Numbered from the stretch's first letter, positions 13,802 through 21,714 are shown. The stretch: 22,710 nucleotides of DNA from an uncultured Oscillospiraceae bacterium (GCA_904398675.1 CAJFPI010000130.1:1-22710), one strand, 5' to 3'. Made by a program: numbers and translations. The notes: a model not told the origin generated them from the sequence alone.

Positions 13802-14839
13802 ATGGCAGTGACAGTGAAACCCTTTGGCGTGACAAAGGACGGGCGGCCGGTGGAGAGCATCCTGCTGACGGCTGGGGAGCTGGAGACGGAAATCCTCACC
13901 TACGGCGCCGTGATCCGGACGCTGAAGGTGCCGGACCGAGAGGGCCGGCAGGTGGACGTGGTCCTGGGATATGCAGAGCTTGCCGGCTATGAGGAGAATG
14001 GGGGGTATCTGGGGGCGCTGGTGGGGCGGTATGCCAACCGCATCGCAGGCGCGCAGTTTTCCATCGACGGCAGGATCTACCATCTGACGCCAAACGAAGG
14101 GGCCAAACAGCTTCACGGCGGGCCGGAGGGGTACAACCGCCAGGTGTTTTCCATCGCATCGTCGGGGGAGAGCTGGGTGACGCTGTCCTACCGGGATGCG
14201 GACGGCGCCAACGGCTATCCCGGAAACCTTGCGGTATCGGTGACCTACACCCTGACCCCGGACGGGCTGGAGATCGCCTATACCGCGGAGGCGGACAAGC
14301 CCACCTTCTGCAATCTCACCAACCACAGCTACTTTAATTTGAACGGCGGCGGCGATGTGCTGGGACATCTGCTCTCTATCAAGGCACATGCCTTTACACC
14401 GATTGATAAGGAGAGCATTCCTACGATGCTGGCGGAGGATGTGACAGGAACGCCCTTCGATTTCCGCCAGGAGAAGGCGGTGGGGCGGGATATCTGCTTG
14501 GAGGATCCGCAGCTGCAGCTGGCGGGGGGATATGACCACAACTTCGTCCTGGGCGCTGCGGATAAGCCCCGCTGTGTGGCCCGGGTGAAGGGGGAGAAAT
14601 CCGGCATCGTCATGGAGGCATGGACGGATCAGCCCGGCGTGCAGCTCTACACCGCCAACGGCCTTGCCACAGATGCCCGAACCAAAGCCGGTCGGCCCTA
14701 CGGCCCCCGGGAGGCGCTGTGCCTGGAGACCCAGATTCCGCCGGACAGCCCTAACCATCCGGAGTGGGGGGACGTGGTGCTCCGCCCGGGGGAGACCTAT
14801 CAGACCACGACGGCCTATCGGTTTTCTGTAGAATCATAA
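13802..14839 (+). CDS. galM: aldose 1-epimerase (mutarotase)
   Basis: GalM interconverts alpha and beta anomers of galactose and glucose. The 345-aa protein is full length. Key residues: His105 (KQLHGGPEGY), His175 (NLTNHSYFNLNG) and the catalytic base Glu309 (LETQIPPDSPNHPEW). Other family blocks are GRYANRIAGAQF, GGYDHNFVLG and GVQLYTANGL. Translation probably starts at ATG 13802 with AAAAGGAG a few nucleotides upstream, inside the 3' end of pepD. No other Leloir-pathway gene is nearby, so it may serve general hexose use. A strong terminator follows 12 nt after the stop. Confidence 0.96.
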   Translation: MAVTVKPFGVTKDGRPVESILLTAGELETEILTYGAVIRTLKVPDREGRQVDVVLGYAELAGYEENGGYLGALVGRYANRIAGAQFSIDGRIYHLTPNEGAKQLHGGPEGYNRQVFSIASSGESWVTLSYRDADGANGYPGNLAVSVTYTLTPDGLEIAYTAEADKPTFCNLTNHSYFNLNGGGDVLGHLLSIKAHAFTPIDKESIPTMLAEDVTGTPFDFRQEKAVGRDICLEDPQLQLAGGYDHNFVLGAADKPRCVARVKGEKSGIVMEAWTDQPGVQLYTANGLATDARTKAGRPYGPREALCLETQIPPDSPNHPEWGDVVLRPGETYQTTTAYRFSVES

Positions 14840-14851
14840 GAGGATAAAAAG

Positions 14852-14892
14852 CCCCTCCGGTGTGGAAACGCGCACCGGAGGGGTGATTTTTG
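14852..14892. terminator. bidirectional terminator between galM and the XRE-family gene
   Basis: CCCCTCCGGTG (14852-14862) pairs with CACCGGAGGGG (14873-14883). TGATTTTTGC follows on the plus strand and a run of A precedes the stem, giving T's on the minus strand, so it can serve both convergent genes. Confidence 0.92.
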
Positions 14893-14951
14893 CTTTTTGC
14901 GCTGATATGGGGAGGCAAAAACAAAGGGTAGGGATAGGCGGACAAGAGGCA

Positions 14952-15620
14952 TCAGGCGGCGGGTGCCCGCCGAAGAGAGAGGATCAGCCGGTAGAGGAAG
15001 AGGAGAAGAAGGGGGAGCAGGGCGTTTATTAGGACAAGGCAGTAGTCCGCGGCCCGGTAGAGGGGATCCAGGGCGGCAAAGGGCAGGGTTGCGGCAAGGG
15101 CGGCCGCCGCAGAGGCGAGAAGAAGAATGCCGCAGCGGGGGAGCGAGGGCAGGCGCGGACAGTCCCACAAAAGGACGGCTAGGACAACGGCGCCGATCCA
15201 GGCGGCCGTCTGGGCCAGGCCCCCCAGCAGGGCAGCAGCCTGGAGGGCGGTGAACCGGTAGGGGAGCATGGCGGACAGCAGCTCCCCCTCCGCCCCTGCC
15301 GGGATGGGGAAAAAGCAGTTGAGCGCCAGGAGCAGCACCGAGCGGAGCAGCAGCAGCCCCAGCGCCACCCCACAGAGGACAGCGGCGGTCCGGCGTACGG
15401 CCCGCAGCCGCCGCTGGTCCCGGCTGCGGCCATAGAGGACGCCGGAGAGGTCTGTGCCGTAGAGCTGGGCCAGCCTGGAGAGCATGGAGAGATCCGGCTC
15501 GGTCCGTCCGGACTCGTAGCTGGAGATGGCCTGCCGGGTAAGCCCCACCTGGGCAGCCACCTCCTCCTGGGTCATGCCGGAGAGCTTGCGCAGCTCCTTG
15601 AGATTTTGGGGAATGGTCAT
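14952..15620 (-). CDS. XRE-family helix-turn-helix regulator with C-terminal membrane domain
   Basis: The 222-aa protein has a classical HTH_3 domain at residues 5-60 (LKELRKLSGMTQEEVAAQVG, then RQAISSYESGRTEPDLSMLSRLAQLY). A basic linker (RSRDQRRLRAVRR) and about four membrane helices follow (about 78-100, 125-150, 160-180, 195-215). Membrane-tethered XRE regulators of this design are frequent in Clostridia; they are thought to sense an envelope condition or a partner protein, but no ligand can be named here. ATG at 15620 is preceded by GAGGTGATC. It converges on galM and shares its terminator. No target operon is obvious. Confidence 0.88.
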   Translation of the reverse strand: MTIPQNLKELRKLSGMTQEEVAAQVGLTRQAISSYESGRTEPDLSMLSRLAQLYGTDLSGVLYGRSRDQRRLRAVRRTAAVLCGVALGLLLLRSVLLLALNCFFPIPAGAEGELLSAMLPYRFTALQAAALLGGLAQTAAWIGAVVLAVLLWDCPRLPSLPRCGILLLASAAAALAATLPFAALDPLYRAADYCLVLINALLPLLLLFLYRLILSLRRAPAA

Positions 15621-15753
15621 ACGATCACCTCACTGGATTTTGACTACGGACGGAAGGCCGCCCCAAGGACATGGTATCCAACGGGGCCGTCCGCCGTCAA
15701 GCAACAGGATGTTGCGCCGCAGCTTTGGGGCGTTTCAGTGGTCCGGCGGGCGG

Positions 15754-15788
15754 AGAAAAGCGGCCCGGGCAGACCGCCCGAGCCGCTT
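15754..15788 (-). terminator. terminator of the DUF4330 gene
   Basis: On the minus strand AAGCGGCTCGGGC (15788-15776), a 5-nt loop and GCCCGGGCCGCTT (15770-15758) pair with one mismatch and run into TTTTC. It lies 32 nt after the DUF4330 stop codon. The remaining ~130 nt up to the XRE start show nothing else clear. Confidence 0.75.
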
Positions 15789-15820
15789 GCAATGCATCTG
15801 GTCGTCCGGCCCGGCGCCGC

Positions 15821-16294
15821 TTATCCCAGGGATTCCGGGTAGGACACGGAGGTGACCATAGCCTCCTCAAACTCGATATACTCCGTCTTCAAAATAATGA
15901 TCTTGCCGATGCGGATCTCCTGGTTGCCGGCGCTGGCCACCAGCACGGCCTCCCGCTCGATCTGCCCCTCCACGGTAAAGGTGAGATCCATGTGGTCCGG
16001 ATCCTCCACCCACTCGCCGTTGCTGCAGACCAGGGTGGGCTCCGCCTCTACGGAGACGATCTGTTGGTTATAAAGCGCGCCGGAGGCCATCAGCGTGCCG
16101 GGAACATACTGCTGCACAGCCTCATAGATTTCTGTGGGCTGATTTTCACACAACACCGTATATCGGATATTTACCGTCTCGCTGCCGCCGGAGCCGCCGG
16201 AAGAGAGCCTGGTGAACAAAAATACGCCCACCGCTACGATCAGCAACACGGCAATAATATCGATTACGTTAATTTTCCACTTTTTCTGGGACAT
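15821..16294 (-). CDS. DUF4330 domain-containing membrane-anchored protein
   Basis: ATG 16294 (157 aa) has GGAGGAAGT just upstream; an in-frame extension to 16366 lacks such a site. The N-terminus is the typical DUF4330 opening, KWKINVIDIIAVLLIVAVG, giving one membrane helix (about residues 10-28). A ~120-aa beta-rich extracytoplasmic domain follows (NIRYTVLCENQPTEIYEAV..., IRIGKIIILKTEY). DUF4330 genes are often found beside csaB and wall-polymer glycosylation genes (recalled, not searched), and here it is divergent from a glycosyltransferase-CsaB fusion. A role in export or assembly of the secondary wall polymer is inferred. Confidence 0.85.
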   Translation of the reverse strand: MSQKKWKINVIDIIAVLLIVAVGVFLFTRLSSGGSGGSETVNIRYTVLCENQPTEIYEAVQQYVPGTLMASGALYNQQIVSVEAEPTLVCSNGEWVEDPDHMDLTFTVEGQIEREAVLVASAGNQEIRIGKIIILKTEYIEFEEAMVTSVSYPESLG

Positions 16295-16359
16295 TTTACT
16301 TCCTCCGCTTGACCAGCCAACCATATTGGGGCTATAATAGATTGCCTGTAGAGCCTGCG

Positions 16360-16388
16360 CTGACACAGACAGAATCTTGAACTATTAT
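16360..16388 (+). promoter_or_regulatory. sigma-A promoter of the glycosyltransferase-csaB gene
   Basis: CTGACA (16360-16365), a 17-nt spacer and TATTAT (16383-16388), with a second TATAAT-like hexamer overlapping at 16388-16393. It lies in the divergent region shared with DUF4330 and leaves a ~70-nt leader. Confidence 0.6.
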
Positions 16389-16466
16389 ATAATACATTCC
16401 CCTGTTGCACAAGAGGAATTTACCGCCCCGGCCCAGAAATTTGCCGGCGGCAAAAGGAGTTAATCA

Positions 16467-18692
16467 ATGAAGGTAGTCCATCTCATCAGCGGCGGCGACA
16501 CCGGGGGCGCCAAAACCCATGTGTTGTCTCTGCTGCATGATCTGAACCAGACCATCGACGCAAGGCTGGTCTGCTTTCGGGAGGGGGAGTTTGCCCAGGA
16601 GGCCCGTGAGTTAAAAATCCCCACCACTATTTTTCAGGGCAACCGCCTCTGGCGCACCTGCCGGGAGCTGAAGGCATATATCCGGGACGGAGGCTTTGAT
16701 ATCATCCATTGCCACGGCTCCCGGGCCAATATGATGGGGATTTTGATGCGCCGGGCCACGGGGCTGCCGGTTGTCACCACCGTCCACAGCGACTATAAGC
16801 TGGACTATCTGGGCCGCCCCCTGGGAAGGCTGACCTACGGCAATATCAACGCCTTCGCCCTGCGGAAGTTTGACTACTATATCGGCGTGTCCGACGCCAT
16901 GGTGGACCTTTTGATCCGCCGGGGCTTTCCGCCGGAGCGGTTCTACGCCATCTACAACGGTCTGCGATTTGATGTGCAGCGGACCCTGACGGACCGGACA
17001 GCTTATCTCCGGGGCCTTGGGGCCAAGGTGGAGAAGGACTCCATCGTGGTGGGCATCGCGGCCCGGCTCAACCCGGTAAAGGACGTGGCCACGCTGATCC
17101 GGGGGTTTGCCAGGGCCGCGGCGGACTGCGGCCGCCTGCGGCTGGTCATCGCGGGGGACGGGGCGGACCGGGAAAAGCTGGAGCGGCTGTGCGGTCAGCT
17201 GGGCGTGGCGGACAAGGTCTGCTTTGCCGGGTGGCTGGAGGACATGGACACCTTCTACCAGGCCCTGGACATCAACACCCTGACCTCCCTCAGCGAGACC
17301 TTCCCCTACGCCTTGACGGAGGGGGCGCGCTACGCCCTGCCCACGGTGAGCTCCCGGGTGGGGGGCGTGCCCTATCTCATTGACCACGCGGTGAATGGGT
17401 TTCTCTTCCTGCCCGGAGACGACGAGGCCCTGGGAAAGCACCTTGCCGCCCTGGCCGGGGATGAGAGCCTGCGGCGGCGGCTGGGAGAAAACCTGCGGGC
17501 CAAGGCGGCGGAGAAATACTCCCTGCAGAAGACGGTGGAGACACAGCTTGCCATCTATGAGGACATCCTGCGCCGCCACAGCCGGAAGATCCCAAAGCGG
17601 GACGGCGTTTTGATCTGCGGCGCCTATGGAAAGGAAAACGCCGGAGACGAGGCCATTCTCCGGGCGATTATCCGGGAGATGCGGGAGATTGATCCCTATA
17701 TGCCCGTCACTGTGCTCTCCCGCCGCCCCATGCGGACCAAGCTGGTCTACCGGGTGGACGCCATCCACACCTTCCAGATGCTGCGCTGGAGCCGCCGGAT
17801 GAAGAAGACCCGGCTGTATATCAGCGGCGGCGGATCCCTGATCCAGGACGTCACCAGCCGCCGCTCTCTGTGGTACTATCTCTACAACATGCGGGCGGCC
17901 AAGCGCCGGGGCAACCAGGTGATGATGTACGGCTGCGGCATCGGGCCGGTCATCCGCCAGCACCACCGGGAGCTGTCGGCCAAGACGATGAACCGGTATG
18001 TGGACGCCATCACGCTGCGGGAGCCGGACTCCCTGCGGGAGCTGCAGGACATGGGGGTGAAAAACCCGGCGGTGTATCTTTCGGCTGACCCGGCTCTGAT
18101 TTTGCCGGCGGCTTCGCCGGATGTGGTGGACAGCGCCATGCTGTCCCACAACATCCCTCTGGATGGGGCTTATATCTGTTTCGCTCTCCGCAAATGGCCG
18201 GGGTTTGAAGAGAAACTGCCGGTGATCCGGGCCGCGGCCGCCTACGCCTATCGGACCTATGGGCTGACGCCGCTGTTCCTGGCGGTGGAAAAGCTGAAGG
18301 ACCCGGAGTTTCTCTCCTGCGCGGTGGAGGGCCTCTCCGTCCCCTATTATCTGATGACCGGTTCAGATGACCCCGCCGCCATTACGGGCGTTTTGGCCCG
18401 GATGCGGGTGGTGGTCTCCATGCGACTCCATGCGCTGATTTTTGCCGCGGGGCAGGGGGTGCCGCTGGTGGGCCTCGTTTACGATCCCAAGGTCAGCGCC
18501 TTCCTGAAGTATATCGGCGAGGAGCTGTATGTGGACCTTGTCCATTTGGATGAGAAAGCGCTGAAAGGGCTGATTGACCGCGCTGTGCGGGAAAAGCGGG
18601 ATGAACAGTCGGTGGAGCGGCTGGTGGAGATGGAGCGGGTGAACCGCCGGGTGGCCAAGAGCCTCTACGAGCAGGGAGGCGGCGAGGATTAA
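16467..18692 (+). CDS. csaB: GT4 glycosyltransferase - CsaB polysaccharide pyruvyl transferase fusion
   Basis: This 741-aa protein joins two enzymes. Residues 1 to about 370 are a GT-B family 4 glycosyltransferase: MKVVHLISGGDTGGAKTHVL at the start, HCHGSRANMMG, GIAARLNPVKDV, and the E-x7-E motif at Glu277/Glu285 (SETFPYALTEG). Residues about 378-735 are a CsaB-type pyruvyl transferase: GAYGKENAGDEAIL, ISGGGSLIQD, GCGIGPV, and SMRLHALIFAAGQGVP near the end. CsaB transfers pyruvate from PEP to the secondary wall polymer, making it the ligand for SLH domains. The fusion suggests sugar addition and pyruvylation happen on one platform, probably on a lipid-linked intermediate at the inner membrane face. 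No frameshift is seen at the junction. AAAGGAG precedes ATG 16467. An SLH protein is encoded at 4862-7597. Confidence 0.93.
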   Translation: MKVVHLISGGDTGGAKTHVLSLLHDLNQTIDARLVCFREGEFAQEARELKIPTTIFQGNRLWRTCRELKAYIRDGGFDIIHCHGSRANMMGILMRRATGLPVVTTVHSDYKLDYLGRPLGRLTYGNINAFALRKFDYYIGVSDAMVDLLIRRGFPPERFYAIYNGLRFDVQRTLTDRTAYLRGLGAKVEKDSIVVGIAARLNPVKDVATLIRGFARAAADCGRLRLVIAGDGADREKLERLCGQLGVADKVCFAGWLEDMDTFYQALDINTLTSLSETFPYALTEGARYALPTVSSRVGGVPYLIDHAVNGFLFLPGDDEALGKHLAALAGDESLRRRLGENLRAKAAEKYSLQKTVETQLAIYEDILRRHSRKIPKRDGVLICGAYGKENAGDEAILRAIIREMREIDPYMPVTVLSRRPMRTKLVYRVDAIHTFQMLRWSRRMKKTRLYISGGGSLIQDVTSRRSLWYYLYNMRAAKRRGNQVMMYGCGIGPVIRQHHRELSAKTMNRYVDAITLREPDSLRELQDMGVKNPAVYLSADPALILPAASPDVVDSAMLSHNIPLDGAYICFALRKWPGFEEKLPVIRAAAAYAYRTYGLTPLFLAVEKLKDPEFLSCAVEGLSVPYYLMTGSDDPAAITGVLARMRVVVSMRLHALIFAAGQGVPLVGLVYDPKVSAFLKYIGEELYVDLVHLDEKALKGLIDRAVREKRDEQSVERLVEMERVNRRVAKSLYEQGGGED

Positions 18693-18713
18693 AAGAGAGT
18701 CGGAGAGAGAAAG

Positions 18714-19403
18714 ATGAGACGTCTGCTGGAGCAATTTGAGACAGTGGTAGTGCTGGACCTGGAGACCACGGGGCTCTCCTTCCGGCAGGACCAGGTGATC
18801 GAGCTGGGCGCTGTGCGGTGGGACGGCGGCGAGGTGACGGAGGAGGTGGAGGACCTGATCCGTCTGGAGCCGGGGACAAGCCTTCCCCAGAAGATTACGG
18901 AGCTCACCGGCATCACCGGGCAGATGCTCTCTGCCCAAGGCGTGTCCAAGGAGGCCGCGGCGGAGGATCTGCACCGCCTCCTGGCAGGGGAGGACCGGCT
19001 GGTGGTGACCTACAACGCCCAGTTTGACCTCAATTTCCTCTACTACTTTTTGAAACGCTATGGGGACCCCGCCTGGCTGCGGGGCGTCCGGATGCTGGAC
19101 GCGCTGACGGTCTACCGGGACCGGCGGCCCTACCCCCACCGGCTGGAGAACGCCATTGCCGCCTACCATCTGGAGGAGGCCGCCGTCAACAGCCACCGGG
19201 CGGTGGACGACGCCAAGGCGGCGGCCCTGGTGCTCCAGGCCATGGAGAAGGAGCGGGATGACCTGGAGCGGTATATCAACCTCTTCGGCTACCATCCCCG
19301 CTACGGCGTCAGCGGACAGCGGATCCATTCCGTCCGCTATCTGCCCCAGCCCTATGACAGCGCTCTGCCCCTCTATGAGCAGCAGCTGGAGAAAATACGG
19401 TGA
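18714..19403 (+). CDS. DnaQ-like 3'-5' exonuclease (DEDDh family)
   Basis: The 229-aa protein has the complete DEDDh set: Asp15 and Glu17 (VVLDLETTG), Asp105 (YNAQFDLNFLYYF), and His161 with Asp166 (HRAVDDAKA). It resembles the epsilon/PolC proofreading exonuclease domain but stands alone, without BRCT, helicase or polymerase parts. The C-terminal ~45 residues (YINLFGYHPRYGVSG...) are an extra tail I do not recognise. It starts 21 nt after the csaB fusion, with a purine-rich GGAGAGAGAAAG upstream, so it is probably co-transcribed although functionally unrelated. It may act in DNA repair or RNA/DNA end trimming; the sequence does not distinguish these. Confidence 0.92.
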   Translation: MRRLLEQFETVVVLDLETTGLSFRQDQVIELGAVRWDGGEVTEEVEDLIRLEPGTSLPQKITELTGITGQMLSAQGVSKEAAAEDLHRLLAGEDRLVVTYNAQFDLNFLYYFLKRYGDPAWLRGVRMLDALTVYRDRRPYPHRLENAIAAYHLEEAAVNSHRAVDDAKAAALVLQAMEKERDDLERYINLFGYHPRYGVSGQRIHSVRYLPQPYDSALPLYEQQLEKIR

Positions 19404-19411
19404 ACAGGCCA

Positions 19412-19445
19412 AGGCGGCGGGAAATCTTTTGATTTCCCGCCGCCT
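19412..19445 (+). terminator. terminator after the exonuclease gene
   Basis: GGCGGCGGGAAATC, tetraloop TTTT and GATTTCCCGCCGCC form a perfect 14-bp stem 9 nt after the stop codon. The following TCATTGTG is only weakly T-rich. Confidence 0.8.
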
Positions 19446-19543
19446 CATTGTGCAAAAGACGATCCCGATAAGGTAAGAAACAGCGGATGGCCGGGTGAGC
19501 TCGAGTGGGCAGAGTCCGCCCTGCATGCATTCAGATGCTCCGC

Positions 19544-19573
19544 CAAGCCTTGCAATACAAGGCGTACGGCTTG
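19544..19573. repeat. nested palindrome in the intergenic region
   Basis: CAAGCC (19544-19549) pairs with GGCTTG (19568-19573), and an inner CCTTG-CAATA-CAAGG can form alternatively. It lies in the 278-nt stretch between the exonuclease terminator and the next terminator, where I see no gene. It may be a dispersed palindromic element. Confidence 0.4.
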
Positions 19574-19622
19574 CGCAGCGTGGACTTCCCCGCGGCGGAG
19601 CAGGGACGTAACGGCATTTTTC

Positions 19623-19667
19623 AGGCTGTCAAAAAAGTCTTTTCCGTTTTTTTGACAGCCTCTTTGT
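19623..19667 (+). terminator. second terminator upstream of the interrupted ATPase gene
   Basis: AGGCTGTCAAAAAA pairs with TTTTTTGACAGCCT around a short loop and is followed by TCTTTGTC. It isolates the ATPase gene from upstream transcription. Confidence 0.8.
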
Positions 19668-19723
19668 CACAGACCGGCCCGGCGGCATAGATTGGAGGGA
19701 GAACGAAACTTGGAGGGCAGCAT

Positions 19724-20077
19724 ATGGTTACCAACTTTTATCTGGGCGCCAACAGCCGCGACGGTTTCCAGAGCCTGTACAGCAGCTATACGAAGCCGGA
19801 GGACTACTATGATATCATGGTGCTGAAGGGGGGGCCCGGCGTGGGGAAATCCACCTTCATGAAGTACATCGGCAGCCAGGCGGAGGCGGCGGGGGAGGAT
19901 GTGGAGTACATCTGGTGCTCCGGTGATCCGGATTCCCTGGACGCCGTCCGGCTGCCCCGGGTGGGGATCCTGGCTGTGGACGGCACCTCCCCCCATGGGA
20001 GCGTAACCACAGGACACCATTTACAGCCCCTCCGGCGGCGGAAAGCGCCAGGTGATGCGGACAGCCTGCTTTCCTGA
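19724..20077 (+). pseudogene. 5' fragment of a P-loop ATPase gene, interrupted by a recombinase element
   Basis: ATG 19724, with GGAGGG 7 nt upstream, starts a protein opening MVTNFYLGANSRDGFQSLY and carrying a Walker A motif GGPGVGKSTFMK (residues about 36-47). It continues to VDGTSPH at residue 91. It resembles the PRK06851-type Firmicute ATPases of about 350-380 aa, in which 'DGTxPH' is followed by a VV-P-PG block, as I recall. Here that block is replaced after His91 (base 19996) by GSVTTGHH... and a stop at 20077 within the recombinase gene. So about 25% of the gene remains. The -10-like CATAGATTG (19686-19694) resembles mother-cell sigma-E/K elements, but TTGTCA-N18-TAGATT (19664-19693) is an alternative sigma-A reading. 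Function in the native gene is unknown. Confidence 0.7.
19985..20020. other. left junction (attL-like) of the recombinase element
   Basis: ATPase-like coding sequence stops at about 19996 (codons for TSPH), and only 24 nt separate this from the recombinase stop codon at 20021. Recombinase genes of this family commonly end right beside their attachment site. The exact crossover and the partner site are not visible. Confidence 0.45.
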
Positions 20078-21601
20078 AACGCTGTCCCGCTCCCCAATTT
20101 CGATCTTGTCAATGAGCTGGAGCACAAGAGCCCGGGGGAGACTTTCCAGCCGCAGCAGCTCCCGGGCCTTTTCCTGCCGACGGTCCGATGAAAGGGGGGA
20201 TGCTCTGTTCGACAGGGCGTCGGTGAGCTGCGCCAGACGCGCCTCCGTGCGGCACTGCTCCTCCCACAGCGCCCCGTTGAGCCGGGAAAACTGTTCCGGG
20301 CCGATCACGCCGGCTGCCTTGTCCAGATACAGCTGACGGAGGGCGGCCCGGAGCTTCTCCGCCTGACCGGAGAGACGCTTTGCCTCCTCCGCCAGTGGAT
20401 TCCAGGCGGGCGGGGGCGGCGGGAGCGGAAAGGACTCCAGTGGGCAGCAGGCCGCCACATACTCCCGCACCCGCCGGAGCACCAGCTCCTCCAGCCGGTC
20501 CAGGCGGATGGCGTGGCGGGTGCATCGCTTTTCCCTTCCGCTGTCGGCGTACCACTTGCAGCGGAGGTAGGATACGCTGGCCTGCCCCTGCCGGCGGCTG
20601 GTGGTTTTGCTCATGGCGCTGCCGCAGTCCATGCACCGGACAAGGCCGGCCAAGGGGTGCACCTCCCCGGAGCCGTCTGTCCTGGTGCGCTGGTCCAGAA
20701 TGTGCTGCACCGCCTCAAAGAGATCCCTGTCAACAATAGGCTCGTGGGTCCCCTCCACCCGGAACCACTGCGCCGGGGGGACGTCCAGCACGGTTTTGCT
20801 CTTGTAGCTGACCTTTTTCCGCCGCCCCTGAACCATCACGCCGGTGTACATCTCATTGCGGAGGATCCGCCAGACAGCGGTTTTGCTCCAGAGGCCGCAG
20901 CTGTCCCCGCCGGCGCCGCCGCGGCGGTATTCGGCGGGGCTGGGGATGGCGGCGTCGTTGAGCCGGTGGGCGATGGCCTGCTTGCCCCGGCCCTCCAGGG
21001 CCCACTGGAAGATCTGCCGCACCACCGCCGCCGCGGCCGGGTCAACCAGAAGGCGGTTTTTATCCGCCGGGTCCTTCCGGTAGCCGTAGAGAGGGCGGGC
21101 GGCAATATACTGCCCCTGCCGCCGTTTTATGTCCAGCACCATGCGGATGTTCTCCGACAGGTCCTCCAGATACCACTCGTTGACAAGGCCGTTGATCTGC
21201 CGGGCCTTTTTGTTGCCCTTCACCTCTGTGTCGGCGTTGTCGGCCACAGCGATGAAACGAATGCCCCAGCGGGGAAAGAGACCGTGGAGATACTTCTCCA
21301 CCAGCTCCATGTCCCGGGTGAACCGGGACTGGGTTTTGCACAAAATGATGTCAAAAGCGCCTGCCCGGGCCGCCTCGATCATCCGGTTGAAATCAGGCCG
21401 CCGGCTGTCGGCACCGGAGTAGTCCTCGTCACAGTAGACGGCGGCTACCCGCCAGCCCCGCTCCCCGGCGTAGCTGGTGAGCAGTGCCCTCTGGTTCTGG
21501 ATGCTCTCAGACCCCTCCGCGCCGTGGGAAACGTCCTCCTTGCTCAGCCGGAGATAGAGGGCGCAGCGGAGGGGAGCGGCGCCCCGTCCCGCTTCGCTCA
21601 T
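20021..21601 (-). CDS. large serine recombinase
   Basis: The 526-aa protein is a site-specific integrase/excisionase of the TnpX-like large serine class. Residues about 12-160 form the resolvase catalytic domain with nucleophile Ser20 (ALYLRLSKED), SIQNQRALL, DEDYSGADSRRPDFNRMI and CKTQSRFTRD. A recombinase domain follows (GYRKDP...RQIFQWALEGRGKQAIAHRLN and IL RNEMYTGV). A zinc ribbon (CMDCGSAM...RCKWYA...RCTRHAI) and a helical/coiled-coil tail come next. Nothing suggests inactivation. ATG at 21601 overlaps the TGA of the upstream 38-aa ORF (ATGA), so translation is coupled; an in-frame ATG at 21625 is less likely. Its 3' end abuts the disrupted ATPase gene. Confidence 0.95.
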   Translation of the reverse strand: MSEAGRGAAPLRCALYLRLSKEDVSHGAEGSESIQNQRALLTSYAGERGWRVAAVYCDEDYSGADSRRPDFNRMIEAARAGAFDIILCKTQSRFTRDMELVEKYLHGLFPRWGIRFIAVADNADTEVKGNKKARQINGLVNEWYLEDLSENIRMVLDIKRRQGQYIAARPLYGYRKDPADKNRLLVDPAAAAVVRQIFQWALEGRGKQAIAHRLNDAAIPSPAEYRRGGAGGDSCGLWSKTAVWRILRNEMYTGVMVQGRRKKVSYKSKTVLDVPPAQWFRVEGTHEPIVDRDLFEAVQHILDQRTRTDGSGEVHPLAGLVRCMDCGSAMSKTTSRRQGQASVSYLRCKWYADSGREKRCTRHAIRLDRLEELVLRRVREYVAACCPLESFPLPPPPPAWNPLAEEAKRLSGQAEKLRAALRQLYLDKAAGVIGPEQFSRLNGALWEEQCRTEARLAQLTDALSNRASPLSSDRRQEKARELLRLESLPRALVLQLIDKIEIGERDSVSGKQAVRITWRFPPPEGL

Positions 21602-21714
21602 GCCTCCAGCTCCGCCTGCAGCCACCGGAGCACTGCCGCCCGGATGGTTTCCGCGGCAGGGGACGCGTCAGATGAAAAGACCTCCTCCACGATAAAATCC
21701 GTCTGATAGTTCAT
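21598..21714 (-). CDS. 38-aa protein translationally coupled to the serine recombinase
   Basis: ATG at 21714 follows a very strong ribosome site (GGAGGTGATTGAAATG) and encodes MNYQTDFIVEEVF, then a helical stretch ending in RWLQAELEA. Its TGA overlaps the recombinase ATG. The product is acidic and helical, with no membrane segment and no recognised family. Position and coupling suggest a recombinase partner, such as a directionality factor or stabiliser, or simply a leader ORF setting recombinase translation. No good sigma-A promoter is visible upstream; CATAGGGTT (minus strand, 21741-21733) is a lone sigma-E/K-like -10. Confidence 0.65.
   Translation of the reverse strand: MNYQTDFIVEEVFSSDASPAAETIRAAVLRWLQAELEA

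Noticed and set aside
12104..14758. 884-aa open frame antisense to pepD and galM
   Set aside because: It covers two well-supported plus-strand genes and shows no domain; it is a product of GC-rich codon bias.
16611..18149. 512-aa open frame antisense to the glycosyltransferase-csaB gene
   Set aside because: Antisense shadow of a gene with complete motifs; no signal for expression.
20513..21706. 397-aa plus-strand frame across the recombinase gene
   Set aside because: It is the complement of the serine recombinase, whose catalytic and zinc motifs are intact.
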